Below, piece by piece: positions 5,815 to 6,220 of a stretch of 6,220 nt of DNA. Below the pieces are notes generated by a model. The model was not told the origin of the DNA and did not search any database. It saw only the letters and a list, made by a program, of their open reading frames with translations. The DNA is taken from NCBI GenBank assembly GCA_031289975.1, contig JAITOM010000089.1:1-6220 (forward strand). Reading direction: 5' to 3'. The translations under genes were made by a program, and so were the position numbers. The DNA is from Methanobrevibacter sp. GTDB lineage: Archaea > Methanobacteriota > Methanobacteria > Methanobacteriales > Methanobacteriaceae. Numbering within the stretch: position 1 is the stretch's first letter; each line of letters begins with the position of its first letter.

Positions 5815-5961
5815 ATGATATCTGTATTTAATTTAATTGATTTTTATAAATTTTATCAAATTTGTCATATATTATTATGGTGCCATGATCTAATCGTAGA
5901 TGATATTAACCATAAACTATCTCGTGATAAAGTTAGTCATGCTTTTGAGCATGTTTGTTAA
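5815..5961 (+). pseudogene. 48-codon protein-like remnant, family unknown
   Basis: An ATG at 5815 opens a 48-residue frame whose second half reads as ordinary protein: DLIVDDINHKLSRDKVSHAF, then EHVC and a stop. The first half includes IDFYKFYQICHILLWCH. The YKFYQIC part recurs at 3625-3645, where a stop follows immediately, so this was once part of a duplicated sequence. There is no ribosome binding site before the ATG, and the frame is short, so a broken N-terminal or internal fragment of a larger gene (perhaps a transposase, given the surrounding repeats) is more likely than a working small protein. I do not recognise the family. Confidence 0.35.
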
Positions 5962-5970
5962 ATCAATCTT

Positions 5971-5996
5971 GAAAATTTAGTTAGAAAATTTAGTTA
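5971..5996. repeat. 13-bp tandem repeat, 2 perfect copies
   Basis: GAAAATTTAGTTA occurs at 5971-5983 and 5984-5996. The second copy overlaps the first three bases of the 5994 element terminus, so the duplication may be linked to the insertion edge. Confidence 0.85.
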
Positions 5997-6051
5997 TAGT
6001 GGTTTCGATAAAGTTCTTAATAAACTTTTTTAAAAATAAATATTATTAAAA
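5994..6051 (+). repeat. second copy of the 586 element left terminus
   Basis: It matches 586-646 in the same orientation with only one substitution in the first 30 bases (TTTCGATA for TTTTGATA) and a short length difference in a T-run. Weaker similarity continues to about 6073. No inverted partner is seen before the window ends, so this is either a solo end or the left end of an element that continues past 6220. Confidence 0.75.
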
Positions 6052-6159
6052 AATATTAATTTAAAATTTACAATTATTGATTTTTATAAAGTATAGTGTT
6101 GAAAAAAATGTTTGTAATTAATCATTTATTTTTAAATATCTTATTTTTAAAAATTTCAA

Positions 6160-6220
6160 ATTAATATTAAATTAACTTTTTAAATAATAGTTTTTATTTC
6201 TTTATTTTTAAAAATAATAA
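6160..6220. repeat. 61-bp dispersed repeat, right copy (reaches window edge)
   Basis: This is the direct copy of 3219-3279 and starts ATTAATATTAAATTAAC. The bases before it (AAATTTCAA) differ from the end of the composite element found before the left copy. Its true right end is not visible. Confidence 0.85.

Larger units (their letters stand above)
5348..6220. other. 873-bp region upstream of the ATPase-nuclease gene, no intact gene
   Basis: It holds the promoter side of the minus-strand gene (5348-5460), an imperfect hairpin (5510-5594), a 15-bp and a 13-bp tandem repeat, one arm of a 13-bp inverted repeat, a 48-codon protein-like remnant, a terminus related to the 586 element and a 61-bp dispersed repeat. 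No tRNA or rRNA signature is visible. Confidence 0.75.

Noticed and set aside
5938..5953. CATGCT/AGCATG hairpin followed by a short T-rich stretch, considered as a terminator
   Set aside because: It lies inside the protein-like remnant, the stem is only 6 bp, no long T-run follows, and no transcription unit on the plus strand is evident upstream.
5880..5960. Slightly more GC-rich patch considered as a tRNA or structured RNA gene
   Set aside because: No T-arm GGTTCGAATC-like motif and no cloverleaf can be drawn; the patch is better explained by the protein-like reading frame.

Overview
The window looks like chromosomal DNA of a very AT-rich archaeon, most likely of the Methanobacteriales (Methanobrevibacter or Methanosphaera type). 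This rests on the archaeal HerA-like helicase with an N-terminal HAS-barrel-like region, an oligo-T stop signal after it, TATA-type promoter candidates, extremely AT-rich long spacers, and an ATPase-nuclease family that I recall as abundant in host-associated methanogens and anaerobic gut bacteria. The genus is inference.

Layout. Positions 1-507 (minus) hold the N-terminal 169 codons of cysteinyl-tRNA synthetase, running off the left edge. A 615-bp divergent spacer follows, carrying the two promoter regions, a MITE-like element with 27-bp imperfect terminal inverted repeats (586-819) and short tandem repeats. Positions 1123-2643 (plus) encode a complete HerA/DUF87 ATPase. Positions 2681-3218 hold a non-coding composite element: two copies of a ~143-bp sequence in opposite orientation, together a long inverted repeat. 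Positions 3219-3748 are AT-rich repeats and hairpins. Positions 3749-5347 (minus) encode a complete AAA-ATPase fused to a PD-(D/E)XK nuclease domain. From 5348 to 6220 there is no intact gene: a promoter candidate, a large imperfect hairpin, tandem repeats, a 48-codon protein-like remnant, a second copy of the 586 element terminus, and a 61-bp sequence that repeats the DNA at 3219.

How it fits together. The three genes do not form an operon: cysS and herA are divergent, and the ATPase-nuclease is convergent with herA and separated from it by 1.1 kb of repeats. cysS is housekeeping (translation). HerA is normally a DNA-end-processing motor paired with the NurA nuclease, but no nurA is adjacent here. 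The ATPase-nuclease is an accessory gene of unproven role. It lies alone between related repeats on both sides: a 61-bp direct repeat, a 21-bp direct repeat and a 13-bp inverted repeat. The most interesting material is this repeat architecture and the nested MITE-like elements, not an evident new multigene system.
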